Assembly (NCBI GenBank): GCA_034509425.1
Contig: JAVTVJ010000660.1
Span: forward strand, 930,001-994,000
DNA from: Eopsaltria australis
Lineage: Eukaryota; Chordata; Aves; Passeriformes; Petroicidae
Direction: 5' to 3'
Length of the DNA stretch: 64,000 nucleotides
Of this stretch, positions 11,976 to 24,740 are shown piece by piece (position 1 is the first letter of the stretch; every line of letters starts with the position of its first letter). A model generated the notes under the pieces. The model was not told the origin of the DNA and ran no database searches. It worked only from the letters and a program-made list of their open reading frames with translations. The position numbers and the translations under genes are program-made.

Positions 11976-13320
11976 ATGATCTCCGTGATTGCATCCCCCA
12001 TGCTGATGCAATGGCCCAGAGCTGGAGCTGTCTCGCCTGCCCCGCTGAGCAGGGCCAGCCCCTCACTCCTGCCTTGGGTGACTGTCACACAAACAGCAGG
12101 CAAGGTTATTACGGGTGACAGCCTTGTCACCCCTCTGAGAAATCGCACACCAGCATGGCATCGGTCGCGTTAAATTCACTGAAGACCATAAATGACCCAC
12201 CTCTCTGTTTAGGGTGTGTTGTTTTAATACAGAGAATGGTGTTGCTGTTCAAAATCCTGCCTTGGGAGAGCATCCTGGCTCCCAGAGCCAGCGGTATCTG
12301 GCAGTTTCTCCTCACCACGGCTGGCAGCATATTTCCCTGCTGCCCTGGAGCCACGGTGGGGCTGGTGGGTGGCTGTACTCAGCGCTGTGCGGAGGTGGCA
12401 CAGCCCTGCTTTGCCCACAGGCAGCTCTGATGAGGTTTGGCAGCCCAGAAGAGCAGCCTCGACTCCTTGCCAAACATTTCTCTTTCTGCTTCACGTGGTT
12501 TGGCTGGATTGTAACCCCAGAGGTGGGGGCAGACTGAGAGCACTTTCAGAGACGGGAGCATGTGGGGACAGTCTGGGTGTCTCTTCACTGCTGTTTCTCA
12601 TTTGTGGCTGCACTGAGGTTTAATTTGGAGAATTAAACCTCAGTGCAGAGGGGAATTTCCTTCCCCTGTCCCCCTTCCCAAGTGGTGCAAATGATTGCAA
12701 TTTACTCCTGACGTGGGGTTTGGGATCAGATTCCCATAAAGTGTGGCAGTTCCTGAAATCTAAGGGAAATAATGATGCTGCTTTGGCTGGTCTGAGCTCA
12801 GAGCTTCTGTTGCAATTATTTCTTCCGGATTTGCAAACCCAGGCACTGTCTGAGGCACAGGAGGACTGTGAGGTAGAAGGCTGAGATCACACCCAAAGCC
12901 CACAGAAACCATCAGCTCTTTTCCTGTAGGCAATACCTTTCTGACCGATTTGTAGCCAAGTCTAACGGTAAAAACCACCCTCCAGGAAGTGGAGGTTGGA
13001 CCCCAGCCAACCATGATGACGTTGAAATTTATCTCTGTTAAGGATGAAGAAACTTGCTGCAAGAACCTCACTTAGAAGACCACCCACCCTGAGCAGATGA
13101 GATGCTTTTCCAGGTAGTTCTTTCCTGCAGGGACCCCATCGACTTCCACAGGGAACACTTGTGTAGCTGTTACTAAAAGGTTGAATGTGAGTATATAACA
13201 GGATGTGTGTATATAATGTGAGTATATAACAGGAAGGAAGCCCTCAGCTCCTGGGTTTGGATGAGTCTGGATGCTGGACCATGAATTTGAGGATAAATCC
13301 TATATATTCATCCTGGAGAA
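11976..13320. other. Intergenic, no gene seen
   Basis: Unique non-coding sequence apart from the hairpin at 12608-12648 and a short duplication at 13185-13235 (ATGTGAGTATATAACAGGA twice). Confidence 0.5.
12608..12648. repeat. Perfect 18-bp inverted repeat (hairpin), 5-nt loop
   Basis: Left arm 12608-12625 (CTGCACTGAGGTTTAATT), loop 12626-12630 (TGGAG), right arm 12631-12648 is the exact reverse complement. Pairing stops at the flanking bases. Confidence 0.95.
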
Positions 13321-13682
13321 GTAAAGGCTTTGGGGTGACCTGATGGTGTTGTTTCAGTACCTGAAGGGAGCCTAGAAGAAACATGGAGAGAGACTATTTA
13401 CAGGTGCCTGGAGTGACAGGACAAGGGGGAATGGCTTCACACTGACAGTGAGTAGGGTCACATTGGATATTAGGAAAAAATTCTTCCCTGTGAGGGTGGT
13501 GAGGCCCTGGCACAGGTTTCCCTGAGCATCTGTGGCTGCCCCATCCTTGCAAATGTTCAAGACCAGGTTGGACCAGCTTGGAGCAACCTGGGATAGTGGA
13601 AGGTGTCCCTGCCCATGGCAGGGGGTGGGACTGGATGATCTTTAAGTCCCTTCCAACTCAAACCATTCCATGATTCCATGAC
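13321..13682 (+). mobile_element. CR1 LINE 3' fragment
   Basis: The longest canonical copy in the window: TGGGGTGACCTGATGGTG, GTACCTGAAGGGAGCCTA, GGTCACATTGGATATTAGGA, GTGGTGAGGCCCTGGCACAG, GGGATAGTGGAAGGTGTCCC, GATGATCTTTAAGTCCC, then CCATGATTCCATGA at the 3' end. Confidence 0.93.
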
Positions 13683-16600
13683 ACTTGTTGCAGCAGGCTT
13701 CCACCAGCCTTCCTGGAGCTGACCATAAGTGGTGAGAGTGGCTGTGCAGATCCTGGCTCCATTCCACACCCCACTGGAGTGACCTTCTCCTGTGCTTCTT
13801 GATATGTGACAATGAAGTCCCCAGCAGGAGGAGAAGCATTATGGTGTCAAAGCTTAAATGCCAACCTGCTTGATGCTCCCGGACTTGTCAGCACTGGCTG
13901 CGGGACACAGGGAGCCCCCACCTCCCTCCACGTCCTGCGAGCGCGCACCGGGAAGGCTTTCACGTGGCAAATAGAGCAGAAGGAATTGAGCAGAGCATGT
14001 GTTCCTTCTAAAGATAGCATGCTGGGCTTTGCATCAAGGATCCTGCCACGCTCGGCATCCGCAGCAACTCCATCGCCCTCCCTTCGCGACAGGTCCCCCT
14101 GGAAGCGCTGGAAGGACGCCAGACCCGGAGTCCCTGGGACTTCCCTGCCCTGCTGCAGTGGACTAGAAAACGTACACACAGAGCGTGAAAACGGGGGGTG
14201 GCTCGGGTGCTCCTGGCACTGCAGGTGTGGTTTGGGGGTCTGCAGATGCTGCTGGGAAGTGAGGTAATGCTGTACAGCCGTACCTGAGCCCAGCTGTGTC
14301 CCCCGCGTGACACGGAGCCTCTGCCAGCGGGGAGCAGCAGCCCAACCCTGTTTTATGGCCTTGACGTTGGCTGGTGGCTCCACATGTCGCTTACATCACC
14401 TCCAAGGCTACCAGAGTACATCCCCAAGGTGCTTTTACGGGAATTGCTTGATTTCCTGTTTTGTCTCTCCACCCTGGGTATCGGTGTCAGGTTGGGATTC
14501 CCCACACAGGGAACGCCACAGAGGCTCCGGCTCCGGGCGCTGCTGGAGCAGATGTAGGGTCTGGGCCCAGGATTTCCACAGGATTGTTCAGCACATTAAA
14601 CCCAACCGTGCTTGCTCGCCTGAAGGTCCTCCATCTGGCACCCTCAGCCTGAGCTCACCAGGCTGTTGCTGCTCAGAAGGGACATGGAGAAGGGGATGAG
14701 AGCTGGGAGAGGTGTTTCTGCTTAAAGTAAATCTCAAACCATACAAGTTTTGGGTTGCTCTGTGTAACCCTGCTCCTCTGCAGTGACAACAGCGAGTGTC
14801 ACAGGGTCCCTGCAGCCACCCAGCACCCTGGTTTGCATTAAAATCTGGAGTGTCTGGGTTTTTTGGTGGACCTAACTGTGGTTCGTGGTGGCCTTATGCA
14901 AGGATCTGTGGAAATACATACTCCCCATGAAGAACTGGCCCTATGGGAAAGGTGGGAGTCAGGGCCTGATTGCCCTTTTGCGATTAAAAGAAAGAAATCA
15001 GCATCTCGTGTGAAATTCCCCTGCCCAGTTCCCGGTATTGCAGTTCCCTTCCAAACAGCAGTTCCCTTCCAAACAGCAGCCCCTACTGTGAAGAGGGATG
15101 AGGCTGACAGCTTCACAGCCATCAAAAACCAGGAAGAGAGCGGAAAAGACACAACGGCGTACCTGGGGGAAAAAATAACCCTGTCAAGTCCCATTAAAGC
15201 AAGAGAATCAGCTGCTGCGGGGCTGAGAGGAAAGCACTGTCTGGTGAGGTCTCGTGGGGTTTGACACACGTCCAGCCGTGCCTGCAGAAGGGATTTGTGT
15301 TCTCCATGTGGCTGTGGCAGTGCTGGATGGTGTCAGGCTCTTTCCAGTCTGAGAGCTGTGGTGTTCTGATGGGAAGGAACGTCCCTGGCTGTGGGTTTCC
15401 CTATGGGAGAAGCACAGGTTGGGATATGGCAGAGAGCAGGAGGTGATGGAGGGGGACTGGAGACATCCTTGGCGTGTCTGGTCCCTTGGGCAAGTTCTTG
15501 AATTCCTTCTCACCAGCAGCAGGTACTGAGCACTGCTGGGTGTCTCCATCCAAGTTTGCCATGGAGGGGTGGGGAAGCCCCTCACTGAATGCCACAGCCT
15601 CCTCTGAATTCTGGTAGGATTTGGGGCCAGCCCAAGCTAAAATGAAGCTCTCGGAGCCTTTTCTCTTCCCCTAGGAGGGTATCAGGGAGTTGAGCATTAA
15701 ATCACAGCCAATATAAAGGCAGGAACCCTGGAACCTTCCCTCAACTGCCTCCATCTACCATGAATTCTCCCCTGGGCTCAACTTTGAGTTTCCATCACTT
15801 GCTGGATTTTAGTGTTTACCATTCCCTGCCCTCCCTGTTGGGATCCAAATATCCTCAACTCTGCTTTCTGTCCTGGTTTTTGTGCTTGGTTGTTTTCTCA
15901 ATCCAAACATGGTGCAACAAAACTGCATTTATCAGGGATTAGCTGATCTAATCCCATAAATGTGGTTTTACCTGGCTGTCAGGGGCAGGTCCGTGTGCAG
16001 GGCTTTCTGCACTGCTGTACTGGGCCAAAGCATTTGTAGATCCCTCCCTGTCAGGAAGACAAGCTTTTCCTTGTTTTTAGGATTATTTTGATGAGGGTAA
16101 GGAAAACATTGGAGATGCCTGCCTGGCCTTCCAGCTTCAATATCCCCTTTTTTCACTTTCCTGTCGCTGCAACCTCAAAAATCGCTGCAGGTTTAATGGA
16201 GGAATTTTTATTAAAAATAAATACAAGCCCACTTAACAGCCCGGCGTCAGCCACCACTGGGCTCAAGTCCCTGTGGACGGGATTTTGAAGTTTCCTGAAG
16301 CAGCACTGAAGGTTTATTGTCTGTTTAGCTTTGCCTCTGTACCAATAACCTTCCCAAACACCAGAGACAAATATCTGCCAGCCAGGAGGAGCTGGGCACA
16401 ATGTGTCTGTTCATGGCAGGCTGGTGGAATCACGTCGTTCCCCTCCATGGATCCAGCTGCACCTCTGGATATGGAATTGGGAAGGGTGGGGAGAAAGACA
16501 AACTGGGCTGGGGACGGGAGCTGTCACCTCTGAGCTGGGCACTGGGATCAGCTCCAACCTGGAATGTGATGCTCTCAGGTGGGCACATGGGAGTGCTGGA

Positions 16601-16729
16601 AGTTGCTGTCACCAGGCACTGGTGACACGGAGAAGGGACGGAGGTTGGCTCTGTACTGGGCACTCAAATGTCTCAACCCTGAGACATCATCAGCTCCCCC
16701 ATCCCAACCTCTCCTCCACACCACGGGCA
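13683..16729. other. Intergenic, no gene seen
   Basis: Unique non-coding sequence. An 18-bp tandem duplication (CAGTTCCCTTCCAAACAG twice) is at about 15042-15077. ORFs up to about 180 codons here overlap on both strands and show no family resemblance. Confidence 0.5.
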
Positions 16730-16930
16730 GGATGGAATGGAGTGGGATGGATGGGATGGAAGGGATGAGATGGGATAGGATGGGATGAGATGGGATAGGA
16801 TGGGATGAGATGGGATAGGATGGGATGAGATGGGATAGGATGGGATAGATGGGAAGGGAGGAGACAGAATGGGATGGAGGGGATGGAATGGGATGGGATA
16901 AGAGGGATGGGGTGGATGGGAAGGGAAAGC
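16730..16930. repeat. GGGAT-rich minisatellite with a 20-bp higher unit
   Basis: Pentamer GGGAT/GAGAT array; between about 16763 and 16840 the 20-mer TGGGATGAGATGGGATAGGA repeats about four times exactly, flanked by degenerate GGGATGGA units. Confidence 0.92.
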
Positions 16931-19900
16931 TGCTTTCTCCCTGTGTCAGTGGAAGATGTGAGCACTGCTCCCGAGGGCGTGACTGGGGGAACTGTCCCCA
17001 CCTTCTCCCTGACACTGCATTCACACCACTGAGCTTCTGGAGAAACAGAAACTGCCGTCTCACAGCAGCACCTTAAAATAGAGGTCACACATCCCTCATC
17101 ACCTCTCACCTGGTGGGAGGGTGTTGGCCCGGCGCCGGGAGCTGGGAATAGATCCTGCTGCAGGATGAGTGATGGATGTGGGGAGAATTCTGCCATCCTT
17201 GTGCTGAGGAAACTGAAATGAGCTGCAGGTCAGGTTCCAGCAGCCTTGGTGTGTGCCTTGTGGGGCTGGGAGGGGCTGTGGTTTAGTGGTCATTGAGGGA
17301 CATTGAGGTCAGATGTGGGAGATCTGATTGTAGTTCCTGAGCTGGAGGAAACCCTGTGCCTCCATTTCCCATCTCTGCAGCAAGGTTAGCACTTCCCTCT
17401 GGAGATTTTTGGAACAAAAGTGGCCTTTCAGTAGGTTTGTAGGCAGGACCTGACACAGGAGGTGGCAGAGCCTGGTGGGGCTTTTGGGTGTTGAGTAGGA
17501 GACACTCTCCTGGTGGAGTTACCAGCATCAGCCCACAGAATTGTCCTATTGTATGTAGGACTCATGAAAGCCCTGAGGTGTCTCCCCATGTTGGATGCTG
17601 GAGGTGATCCAGTGCATTCCACGCTCTCCAGGAAAGCTTCCAGCAGTTAGGGGCACCTCTTGTGCTCAGCAGGACCCATGGCTAAGGAGGGACAACCTCT
17701 CCTTGGTGTGGGATCCATGGCGGGAGCTTGGGATATCTGCTGGAGTGAGGGTTAGGGTTAGGGTTTGTGCCCTTCAGGGCTTGTCTCCATCCCAGTGCCA
17801 GACTCTGCTGGGTGGGTTGGTTTGTTTGTTTGCTGCCCTTCTGTTCCCAGCACGTTCTGGAGAGTTTGCAGGATGTTCTGTGAGTCTGGGAAGGGCTGAT
17901 TGGGTTTGGGTGGAGGCTCTGCCACAGCCAGAGCCTGACATTGCCTCACTGTCACAGACACATCGCAGATGTGGGGACCAGATCTGAGGCTTGGCCCTGG
18001 GTTTCTGTGTCAGGGCTCTTCAGCTGCATCGCTGAACTTTGCAGAAAGGGTTTTTCTCAAAAAAAAAAAAAAAAAAAAAAAAAGGAGCCTGGATCTGTCA
18101 GGTTTTTGGGAATGTCAGTTTGAGGTAAGCAGAGCTGGTAATCAACGGTGCCAGATTCAGTTCATTCAACTTGCTTAATGGAATTTCTAATCAATTTTCT
18201 TAACAGCCCTGAGTCTGAATGGCCTCCTAAGGACTTAAATTCTGGAAGTGCCAATTCTCCAAGCACCCTAGGAAGAACAAAGGCTTGTCATTCTCCTAGC
18301 AGCTTCCTTTGCAAAGCAAAAAACAAACCTCCTTCTCCCAGCTGTGACTATAAAATGAACAAAAAAAACCAAGGTGCAAAACATTTTGTCCCAAATCTTG
18401 TTGTTAATGATGTTGGTGGAAATGACAGGCTTTGAATAGATAGAAAAGTGGGTTGTTAGGGCTTGGAAGGATGCAGCTGGTGCTTGTACAATGGCAAATG
18501 AGCCGGCTGGCAGTGGGCTGGCCGTGGGGTTACTGAGGAGAAATGAAAGATGCTATCAGCTTCCTTCAGTGTTTCCCTATCAGCTGCTGCAGATGGACAT
18601 GTGGAGTTTAACCAGCTCTAGATAGCACGGAGGTTAAATAGACATTTCTCTTAGATGAGAGCATTCCTCAAATTGCAATTATGCCTGGGAAAGAACAAAG
18701 GCTTGTATCTGTCGAATATTTCTGCGGTGGAGAAATTTGCATCTGATTTTAATACACGCAGCTCTGTGAGAGTCTGGTTGGCAGCTGAAGGTGTCTGGGG
18801 AAGACTTGGCAAAAACTGGGAGGTTTTCTGCCCTGTGGAAAACACCTCCATTCCTGTCACCCCCCTCCAGCACATGAGCAGCAGCTGAGTGGCTTTGGGG
18901 CTCTGGATGTGACATGGGATGAGGAGGGGTCGTGCGTGGGTGCCTGAAGTGCAGGTGAAGGGAGGAGGTTGGGTGACTTTGTGCCTCCCCAGCCTCCCCA
19001 GGGACAGAATTCCCGTTCAGTGAGGCACAAAGCCAGATCCTGCAGCATCTGTGTTACAGCAGAGCTAATAACTGAGGGCTGCAGGTTTTCTGGCTGAGCT
19101 TGTGACACTTGGCTGAACTCCAGGGACCCGCAAAGATCACTCTTCAATCCTTAGAAGTGAACCTTCCCAACCCCCAGCAATGGCTAAAACCAGTCTTTTT
19201 TGTTAGTATTTTATCCTCATATATTTATGGTTAGGTCAAACTGAGATGAGAAGTAAAATGGTCACCCAGGAGATCCTGAGCTCTTCACTCCTGGCATTGC
19301 TCCTGGGTGTCCACCTCTGCCCATGGGACTGGGAGCTGAGGGGACAGTTCTGCCCCCAAACCTCACAGCTCGCACAATTTTCAGTCTCCAAAAACAGGAG
19401 TAGAAGAAAGGAACAGCTGAGATTGTGAATGTGAAGCCAGTTTTTTTAACACCTCACCCGCACAATGGAAAAATTCACAAGCCTAATCCCTGCTTTCCTA
19501 GACGGGGAGAGCAGGAGAGTCTGTGTAGCTGGAGGTCAGCAGAGCAGTATAAATAGGGAAATGCAGAGATTATGAGGCAAAATGGAGAGGCTGGGGGATT
19601 TTTGCAAGAACCAGAAGAGATTTGGTCACTGCTGAGCTTGCTCTGCTTGGATAATGTTCCCAAGAACAGCAGCAGCAGCTTCGTGGGATGTATCCAAAGT
19701 AATGGGCTCAGCATCCAGCAAAACTGAAGGAGACAAATAGAAATTAAATCAACAGCTTTGTTCTGTCTTTCTGCCACTTGGGCCCAGCTGGTGTTAAAAT
19801 AGGATAAGAGACAAAATCCTTGTCCTCAGGTGGCTGAGATCGATGGCTGTGTCTGCTCCAGGACAAGCCAATGGCTCTGGTACAGCCTCTCCCTTTCTGG

Positions 19901-20827
19901 CTCATGGAGATGAAGTTTCCTTCTTAAGCAAAATTGCATTTTTCAGTCAAACTCTGCATCTCAAGAAGAATTAATACAGAGCTGGGCTAAGCTGTGTGTC
20001 TGTGTCCAGGAGGCTCAAGTGCTAAAATACTTGGCAGGGAGATGCTCCTCCTCGTCTCTCCTTTAAATTGGGGATCTGTTTCCATCATGTTTTGAGCTGA
20101 GGCCCTAAAATTTGCAGTTCAAAGACTGTCTCTCTATGGGAGTATTTGTAAGATGTAGAAAAATAAACTCAGCCATGGAATAAAGAGAGAGTGGAAAAAG
20201 TAATGGAAATTTTGCACTGAGATGAGGTGTAACATTGAAGGGCTCCTCCAGCTCTGCTGCAAGCCAGGCTTGATGTGGGAATTACAGGGAAAGAAACTTT
20301 TTAATGTTAAACACAAAGGGAAACATTCCTGGTAAATCTGTGTTTTACCAACACCCAACCAGATGTGGGGAAGCCCAGACCACTTCTTTAAACTCTTTGT
20401 CAAATGAGAATGGATTTAGTCAGTGCTTAGGGGTCACAGTTTGGGGGACATTTCCCAAAAAATGGCTCAGCCCAGGCTCTTGGTGTTTTGGAGCAGTCTT
20501 TTACCAGGGGCAGGAATTTTTTGTAGCATGAAACTCTTTTTGGGTGTTTTAATTGCAAGTCAGATTTTTAAGAGTTGCTCATTGCGGAACACAGCGCCAA
20601 AAATGTCACCCCTCCCAGTTTAGAGCATCTTCCAGAGTGCTCTAACAATGCCCAAGGCGCTGTTAGAGCCCAAGGCACTTGTGCCACAGCTGGATCTCCA
20701 AACTGTGTCATCTTCTCTCCTTGCTCTGCAGGAGGGAGAACTGGAAATGAGGTCAATTCCTTTCCCCAGCAAGGGAGAGGACATTGATTTGTACAGATGG
20801 TGGGGGATGGAAGGGGAGGTTCTCCTT
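16931..20827. other. Intergenic, no gene seen
   Basis: Unique sequence with a 25-A run at 18059-18083. The A run lacks a recognisable retro-copied body upstream. No genes recognised. Confidence 0.5.
17748..17766 (+). repeat. Short interstitial telomere-like motif
   Basis: AGGGTTAGGGTTAGGGTTT: about three TTAGGG units in otherwise unique sequence. Confidence 0.7.
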
Positions 20828-20884
20828 TAACAGTTGGACTCAATGATCTTGGGTCTTTTCCAACCCTAATGATTCTCTGATTCC
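20828..20884 (+). mobile_element. CR1 3'-terminal fragment
   Basis: CAGTTGGACTCAATGATCTT, then TCTTTTCCAACCCTAATG and ATTCTCTGATT. This matches the CR1 subfamily ending in GGACTCGATGATC...TTTTCCAACC, a different subfamily from most copies here. Confidence 0.8.
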
Positions 20885-22829
20885 TTAGAAAAGGGTTTTT
20901 AATCATTTGCACATCATTTGCACTGAACACGTGCAGCTGGGATGCAGCTTGGGGAGGATTCATGGTAAATGCTCAGTACCACAAGCAGGAGCTGAAATCT
21001 GCCTTGAGCAGCCCATCTTCAGCTTAAAAACCCCAAAAAACCACACACTGGGGAGCTGCTGAACACTCCCCCATCCATCCTTTTCCTTGTGCCTTTCCCA
21101 GTGCCTGGAGTGGCCGCACACTCCTTGTCACAATGAGGGGACGCAGTGGTGGCTGTGTCCCCCCTGTCCCACTGTCCCCATGTGCTGTGGCTGAGTGCTG
21201 GGACAGCTTGTCACCGACACCTGGGAAGCACAGGAGCCCATTCCAAGGCACACAGGCTCCAGGTCCCGCTGCCTGCCTGGCTCAGCAGGATCCAGAGGCT
21301 CAGTGAAGTCATGGAGAGCTGTGCTGGGTATCCCCGCGTGCAGGATTTGGCCCAGATAATCCATCTGCCAAGGAACACGTTGCAGCACAACCCTCAGTAA
21401 ATCAGGAACGCTTTATCAGCACCGGAGCCTCCCCGGAGGCTGCGTGTCCTACATAGCCATGGAGTGGCAGGAGGAGGTTACGTGACAACCCATAAACCTG
21501 CTCTCCTTCTGGGTGACTCAGGGCTGCAGCCACGGAGGCACCGATCCCACAAAGCCTGGTCTTGGCTTTCACCTGGTGTCGCCTCCATGGCCCTGGAGCC
21601 AGCTCTGTGTCCGTGGAAGATCCAGCTCCATATTTGCAATAGTTCCCTTAAAGCAGGATGTGACCCACATTTTTAATTTCCCGTGGTTTCCCCCTTTGAT
21701 TTTTTTCTTCCCCAATTTTCTGGGGGTTTCCTAGGAATGGCAGCTTTCTAAATAAATTTGTAACAATTGGCAAACTTGGATAAAATTGGAATTCTTCATT
21801 CTGGTTTTGAGTCCTAGGAAGCGTTTTGGGTAGAAGAATTGTGAACACATTTTAGGAAATGAACTTCTCTCATCTTCTGTTGAGTAGTAGCAGATTTTAG
21901 AAGAAGCAGAAAAAGCCTGCCTTGAACACAGCAATGTAGCAAAGTGTTTTCACCAAAAAAAAGAATCATTTGGGGAAAATGTGAAGACAGGAAAGAGCTG
22001 CTCATGGACATTTGATGTGTAGAACCTTATGGACCCAGCTGGGAGATGTAAGCAGGACCTGGGCAGGAGAAGCCTTGATTTTGCCAAAATTTGGGAAGGT
22101 TGCTGTGGCTTCAGGACAGCCCATCCCACCAAAATGTTATATTGTCCAGAACAAGATCTGTAGAGATCATGGCATTGTTGATACAATACTGAGTGGGGAA
22201 TATTTAGGTGTTTCTGGTGGAAAATAGGCAAAATAAGTTCGCTTCTGCACTTTGTAGGATAAACACTGAACCTCTAAGAACTTCAGCATTAATTAAAAAA
22301 AGAAATGGGTCTAATGGAGCTTAATGCAATGAGTATTGATTTGTCACAACATGCAAGTCTCCATGAATATTTGTGTAAAATTCTTGCCTGTTTTAAGAGT
22401 TCCTGTGCACAACATCCCTTCAGAAATGCCTTTCAGCCAAAATTATTCCACCACAGCACTGGATGTGAGACTGTTCTTTTCAGTCTCTTGCATTGAATGT
22501 GCTGGACACACGAAGTTCTAATTTATTTTTTTTTTTTATTCTGAGATATTAAAAAAAAGCATTGAAACTCTGCTGCACATCCCTAACACCTGCACTGGGT
22601 AGCAGCTTCAGCAGCAGTGGGAATATCAGAGGATTCCAAATATTTTTCACAGTATGATTTACAGTATAATACAGATTAAGGCTTGTGCTTGCCTTTCAGG
22701 AGCTCAGGGACATCCTTTTGTCACCCGGTAACAGCAGCTCTAATTCCTCTAACCAGGAATTACTGCAGGGAGCATCACTCGGGTGTAAATCTGCTGGGAT
22801 GAGCTTTTTCTTTTCCCCCAAATAACCCA
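20885..22829. other. Intergenic, no gene seen
   Basis: Unique non-coding sequence with a poly-T/poly-A stretch near 22524-22558. Confidence 0.5.
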
Positions 22830-23012
22830 GGTGTCCCAGCCAAGCTGGAGTTCCCAGTGCTCCCAGCACCCACTTGGCTCTGGTGTGCATTTCCAGTTTG
22901 GACAGGGCTTGGAGCAAACTGGGATGGTGGAAGCTGTCCCTGCCTGTGGCGGGGGATGGGATGAGCTTTAAGGTTCTTTCCAGCCCAGCCCATCCTGGGA
23001 TGATTCCATGAT
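22830..23012 (+). mobile_element. CR1 3' fragment, variant form
   Basis: Canonical 3' end from about 22900 (GGACAGGGCTTGGAGCAAAC, GATGAGCTTTAAGGTTC, GATTCCATGATT). It is preceded by CTGGAGTTCCCAGTGCTCCC and CCCACTTGGCTCTGGTGTGC, which align with the reverse complement of the copy at 4919-5120. Confidence 0.75.
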
Positions 23013-24044
23013 TGTGTTTGTTTGGGACCTCTTCAGAGGAGCAGCAGAGGAGAAGCGGGCAGTGCCAGCCCAGCACAGTCCCCTGGGCTCTGCAGCTCCT
23101 CAGGGGTGGGAGCAGAGCCTGTTTGGGCCTCAGCTGTCAACTCGAGCCAGCAGTGTCCCAGAAACCCCAGGTGACCCATCCTGTAGGGGCAGCAGGTTTT
23201 ATCAGCCAGGGCCTGCATCCTGGCAAGAGTCTCCTGTGCGCTTTCCCACAGGACATCGCATTAGTCATCCCTAATTATTCAGCTCTACTTGAGCAAAGCC
23301 TGGTCTCTCTCTTTTTTTTTTTTTTTTTTTCCTTCCTTTTTTTTTCCCCTGTTAGCCTGAAAACCTATATTTAAATAATAAAGGGTGGGAGGCATTTTTA
23401 ATCCCAGCTGGATAATTCCTAAAATGCACAGAGGTAAATCCTGAGCAGACGAATGATTGTGCTGGTTGATTCCTTGCCTGCCTCGGGCAAGTAAAGCCAG
23501 GCTTGAGCACAGCTTATGCCAGGCTCTGCACTGCTCCAAGTCTCTTGGACAACTTCCATGTCCTTTCTGATGGATTTATGATTTTGGGATGTCTTAGAAG
23601 CCTTTCTGGGCTTCATTTACACCCCAGTCCCACCCACATGACTCCTCAATGCCTCTTCTCCCATCTCACTGTTCTAAGCCCAGAAACTGTGACTTTTGAG
23701 TTTTGAGTGGTGGGAAAATATTTGGGATCAGCAGAGAGGGATGACAGAGCTCATGGGCCACGTGGAACAGGGGCTTTTATGGGGGTAGTGAGGAGAAGAC
23801 CCGGTTAAATTCGGGGCTGTTTCTTCAGTAGAAAGAAGCTGTGACAGAGCCAGGGACACCCGGCAGTGACTACAGACCTGACCTCACCTCCCTGTGAAAG
23901 GAGAGGAAAATACTTTCTGCGATAGGAACACCTCATGTGCAATTCTGGGGTGCAGAGCCCCCGGGAGAGGGAAATGCCGGACCCAAGGCCATGTGGGGAG
24001 CAGTGTCAGGGGCTCCCTCCAGCCTCCTCCCCACCCTCCAGCAC
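23013..24044. other. Intergenic, no gene seen
   Basis: Unique sequence. A 19-T run at 23312-23330 is followed by a second T run. Confidence 0.5.
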
Positions 24045-24740
24045 GGGCTGCCTCTCCATCGCCGTAATTTCTGCTGAGGAGGCTTAGTCTTGCCTTGTAA
24101 TCTTGATTTGGAGTTTCATTATGGATTACTTGAGTCTCACGCGCCGTTTTAAATTGATTCGTTATGCCAAGTGCTTTCCAAACGCATAATGAGGCTCTAA
24201 ATCGGTCCGTATGTAACAAGGCAGCGATTCAGTCACTGCGAGCGCTCACACTCCGACAAAAGCCTCGATTATTGCTGTCACTTGCGTTTTGGGACCTTCC
24301 CGCACACATCCACACCCCTCTTTCCCCCGCCCCAGATCCGTCGGGGGCATTTCATGGTTCCTAGCGCCTGCCCCGTTATTTATTGTTATTCTAAACGCTG
24401 CTATTTTCGGCTGCCTCGCACACGAGCGCCGGGCTGGGAGTGCGCCCTGCAGGGATTGGTATTAATGAGAACGGGAGCAGCTCGGGCCGGGGGGAGTCGC
24501 TGCTCCGTCTCCTCCAATCCATTCACAAAGTCCGTGTGGCAGCTCTTAAAGACCGACGGCAGAAATTAAAATTAATCAAACGAAGGGGCTATTAAGCCAC
24601 AGCACATCAAAGAGAGCCCGAAAGTCTTCACACCGTCAGCGAAGAAAGCTTTTATCGCTTTTTAACAAATGTTAGAATCCAGACACAGCCCTGATGGGCT
24701 CTAAAGACCCATTAGGAGGGTGTGAATAATTATAATTGCC
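24045..24740. promoter_or_regulatory. Candidate conserved enhancer-like element
   Basis: About 700 bp unlike its surroundings: AT-rich yet with many retained CpGs, no repeats, and a high density of homeodomain/SOX-like words (ATTATGGATTAC, GCATAATGAGGC, GGTATTAATGAG, AAATTAAAATTAATCAAAC, GGCTATTAAGCC). There is no long ORF. Retained CpGs in non-island, AT-rich DNA are typical of constrained vertebrate regulatory elements. Function and target gene are inference. Confidence 0.45.

Noticed and set aside
11659..12148. Cys/Ser/Leu-rich ORFs on the minus strand.
   Set aside because: They are produced by the GAGCAGCACT array and extend only into flanking non-coding sequence.
18059..18083. A 25-A run that could mark a processed pseudogene.
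   Set aside because: The sequence upstream has no coding similarity and no matching target-site duplication was seen.
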